A stretch of DNA of 7,795 bases, from positions 1 through 7,795 of the forward strand of contig JAPLDC010000197.1 of assembly GCA_026391935.1 (NCBI GenBank), in the 5' to 3' direction. Source of the DNA: Bacteroidota bacterium. GTDB lineage: Bacteria; Bacteroidota; Bacteroidia; 2-12-FULL-35-15. The notes beneath the pieces were generated by a model. That model was not told where the DNA came from and made no database searches. It saw only the letters and a list, made by a program, of their open reading frames with translations. Below are positions 6,776 through 7,795 of this stretch, piece by piece (positions within the stretch are counted from its first letter, which is position 1; each line of letters opens with the position of its first letter). The translations under genes were made by a program, and so were the position numbers.

Positions 6776-7795
6776 TTAATTTCTTCTAAAGGTTCTGATC
6801 TTTGCATCTTTGCCTTTCAATTTTTCTTTTTGTGCAGGTCCGCCAAGATTTACTTTTTTATTTTTTTCCTTTTTCTCATGGAAAGCTGGTCCGGGAACAT
6901 AAGTATCTTTCCCTTTTTTCTGTTTTATCCTGTCAACAATTTTTGGCATCTCATCATCAGTAAGCATTTTTGAAATAACGACATCGGATGGTAACGACTC
7001 GTAAGGAATGATCTTGTTCATTACGCGTTCAATTTCGACTTGATATTCTTGTTCCGCTTCTGTAATAAATGTGATGGCTGTTCCTATCTTGTTGGCACGG
7101 CCGGTCCTTCCGATCCTGTGGATATAATCTTCCGGCGTTTCTGGTGTGTCAAAATTTATTACATGGGTTACATCCGAAATATCAAGACCTCTGGCAAGAA
7201 TATCTGTGGCGATCAATACCCTTTTAGTTCCTTCGTGGAATTGTTGTATTAAAATTCGGAACATGATAACATAGCTGAATGATTTGCTCCAGCGGAGTTC
7301 CATGAGGTGCAACTTCTATCTTGTGAGGTTCAAAAAAATATTTTGCAATTACTTGTTCAATTTCCTCATTCATCGTTGCCGAGAACATTAAATTTTGTCT
7401 TTTTGATGGCAATGTCTCCAAAAAACTCAATAATTGTTGGCGAAAACCAAGGCTAAGCATTTGGTCAACCTCATCGATCACTAATTGCCTGATATCTTTT
7501 AATCTCAATAATCCTGTTAATGCAAGATCCACAAGTCGTCCGGGGGTTGCAACAATAATATCAACTCCGTTATATACTAATTGCTTTTGTGTATTGATAT
7601 TGGTGCCACCATAAACAGCCAAAAAACGGATGCTGGTATAGCCGCTTAGTTTTTCAATCTCTTTTACAATCTGTAAAACAAGCTCCCGGGTAGGCACAAT
7701 TATCAATACTCTTGGATGTTTTTGATCCGAAAATTTTAATTGACGAAGAATAGGTAATAGGTATGCGAACGTTTTCCCTGTGCCCGTTTGTGCGA
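6776..7795 (-). pseudogene. DEAD-box RNA helicase with internal deletion and frame change (5' end outside window)
   Basis: The frame enters the window at Walker A (AQTGTGKT, 7793-7770) and continues through motif Ia PTREL, GG, TPGR, motif II DEVD (7475-7464) and motif III SAT to HVPNFNT near 7245, then hits a stop 18 bases later (PRRN*). The C-terminal half resumes in another frame at IQQFHEGTKR (from 7249), with motif V ARGLD, motif VI HRIGRTGR and a basic tail (AFHEKKEKNKKVNLGGP), ending at 6776. In intact homologues about 55-60 residues lie between PNFNT and this point, carrying motif IV (VLVFVS-like) and the QVGVIHSNKSQ-like segment. They are absent, so roughly 165-180 bases are missing and the frame changes. 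Even with the frame restored, the second RecA domain would be incomplete. Intact family members unwind RNA duplexes in RNA decay or ribosome assembly. The TTG at 7706 is internal. Real deletion and mis-assembly are both possible. Confidence 0.87.

Noticed and set aside
7224..7312. Two overlapping genes at the helicase centre
   Set aside because: The overlap consists of the tail of one broken frame and a non-homologous lead-in of the other; both are parts of one helicase gene.

Overview
The window looks like an ordinary AT-rich chromosomal segment of a Bacteroidota bacterium. The family resemblances point to the Chitinophagia/Sphingobacteriia/Flavobacteriia side, but genus cannot be fixed by eye. 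The evidence is: a TonB C-terminal domain fused behind MORN-like repeats; a very long alpha-2-macroglobulin (A2M) with an embedded carboxypeptidase-regulatory-like domain; a DEAD-box helicase with DEVD in motif II and the tail typical of Bacteroidota homologues; and A-rich leaders without clear Shine-Dalgarno sites. No rRNA, tRNA, CRISPR array, transposase, integrase or phage gene is visible.

Layout. Plus strand, 1-1304: the 3' part of a MORN-repeat/TonB_C protein (1-846) is followed after one base by a DUF1569/DinB-superfamily gene (848-1304), which is broken by a frameshift in a run of seven A. Minus strand, 1305-7795, in order of transcription: a DEAD-box RNA helicase (7795-6776, 5' end outside the window) that has lost an internal block of its second RecA domain and changed frame; a small VF530/DUF2132 protein 8 bases downstream (6767-6546); a 128-base spacer with short repeats; the 1486-residue A2M-family protein (6417-1957); a 100-base spacer with a perfect 12-bp inverted repeat; and an unrecognised 183-residue exported basic protein (1856-1305). 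That last gene meets the DUF1569 gene tail to tail with no gap.

Functional reading. The A2M protein keeps the Cys-x-Glu-Gln thioester site and has a long low-complexity segment just before the A2M (MG7) domain, where a bait region would be expected. It is therefore plausibly a cell-envelope protease trap. The 183-residue secreted protein lies downstream on the same strand and may be co-expressed, but no link is proven. The helicase and VF530 genes look like a separate RNA/DNA-binding pair.

The most notable observations are two damaged genes within 7.8 kb, which may be real pseudogenes or assembly errors; the domain layout and possible bait region of the A2M; and the unassigned 183-residue protein with an oddly long N-terminus. 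I found no convincing undescribed defence, mobile or RNA-based system.
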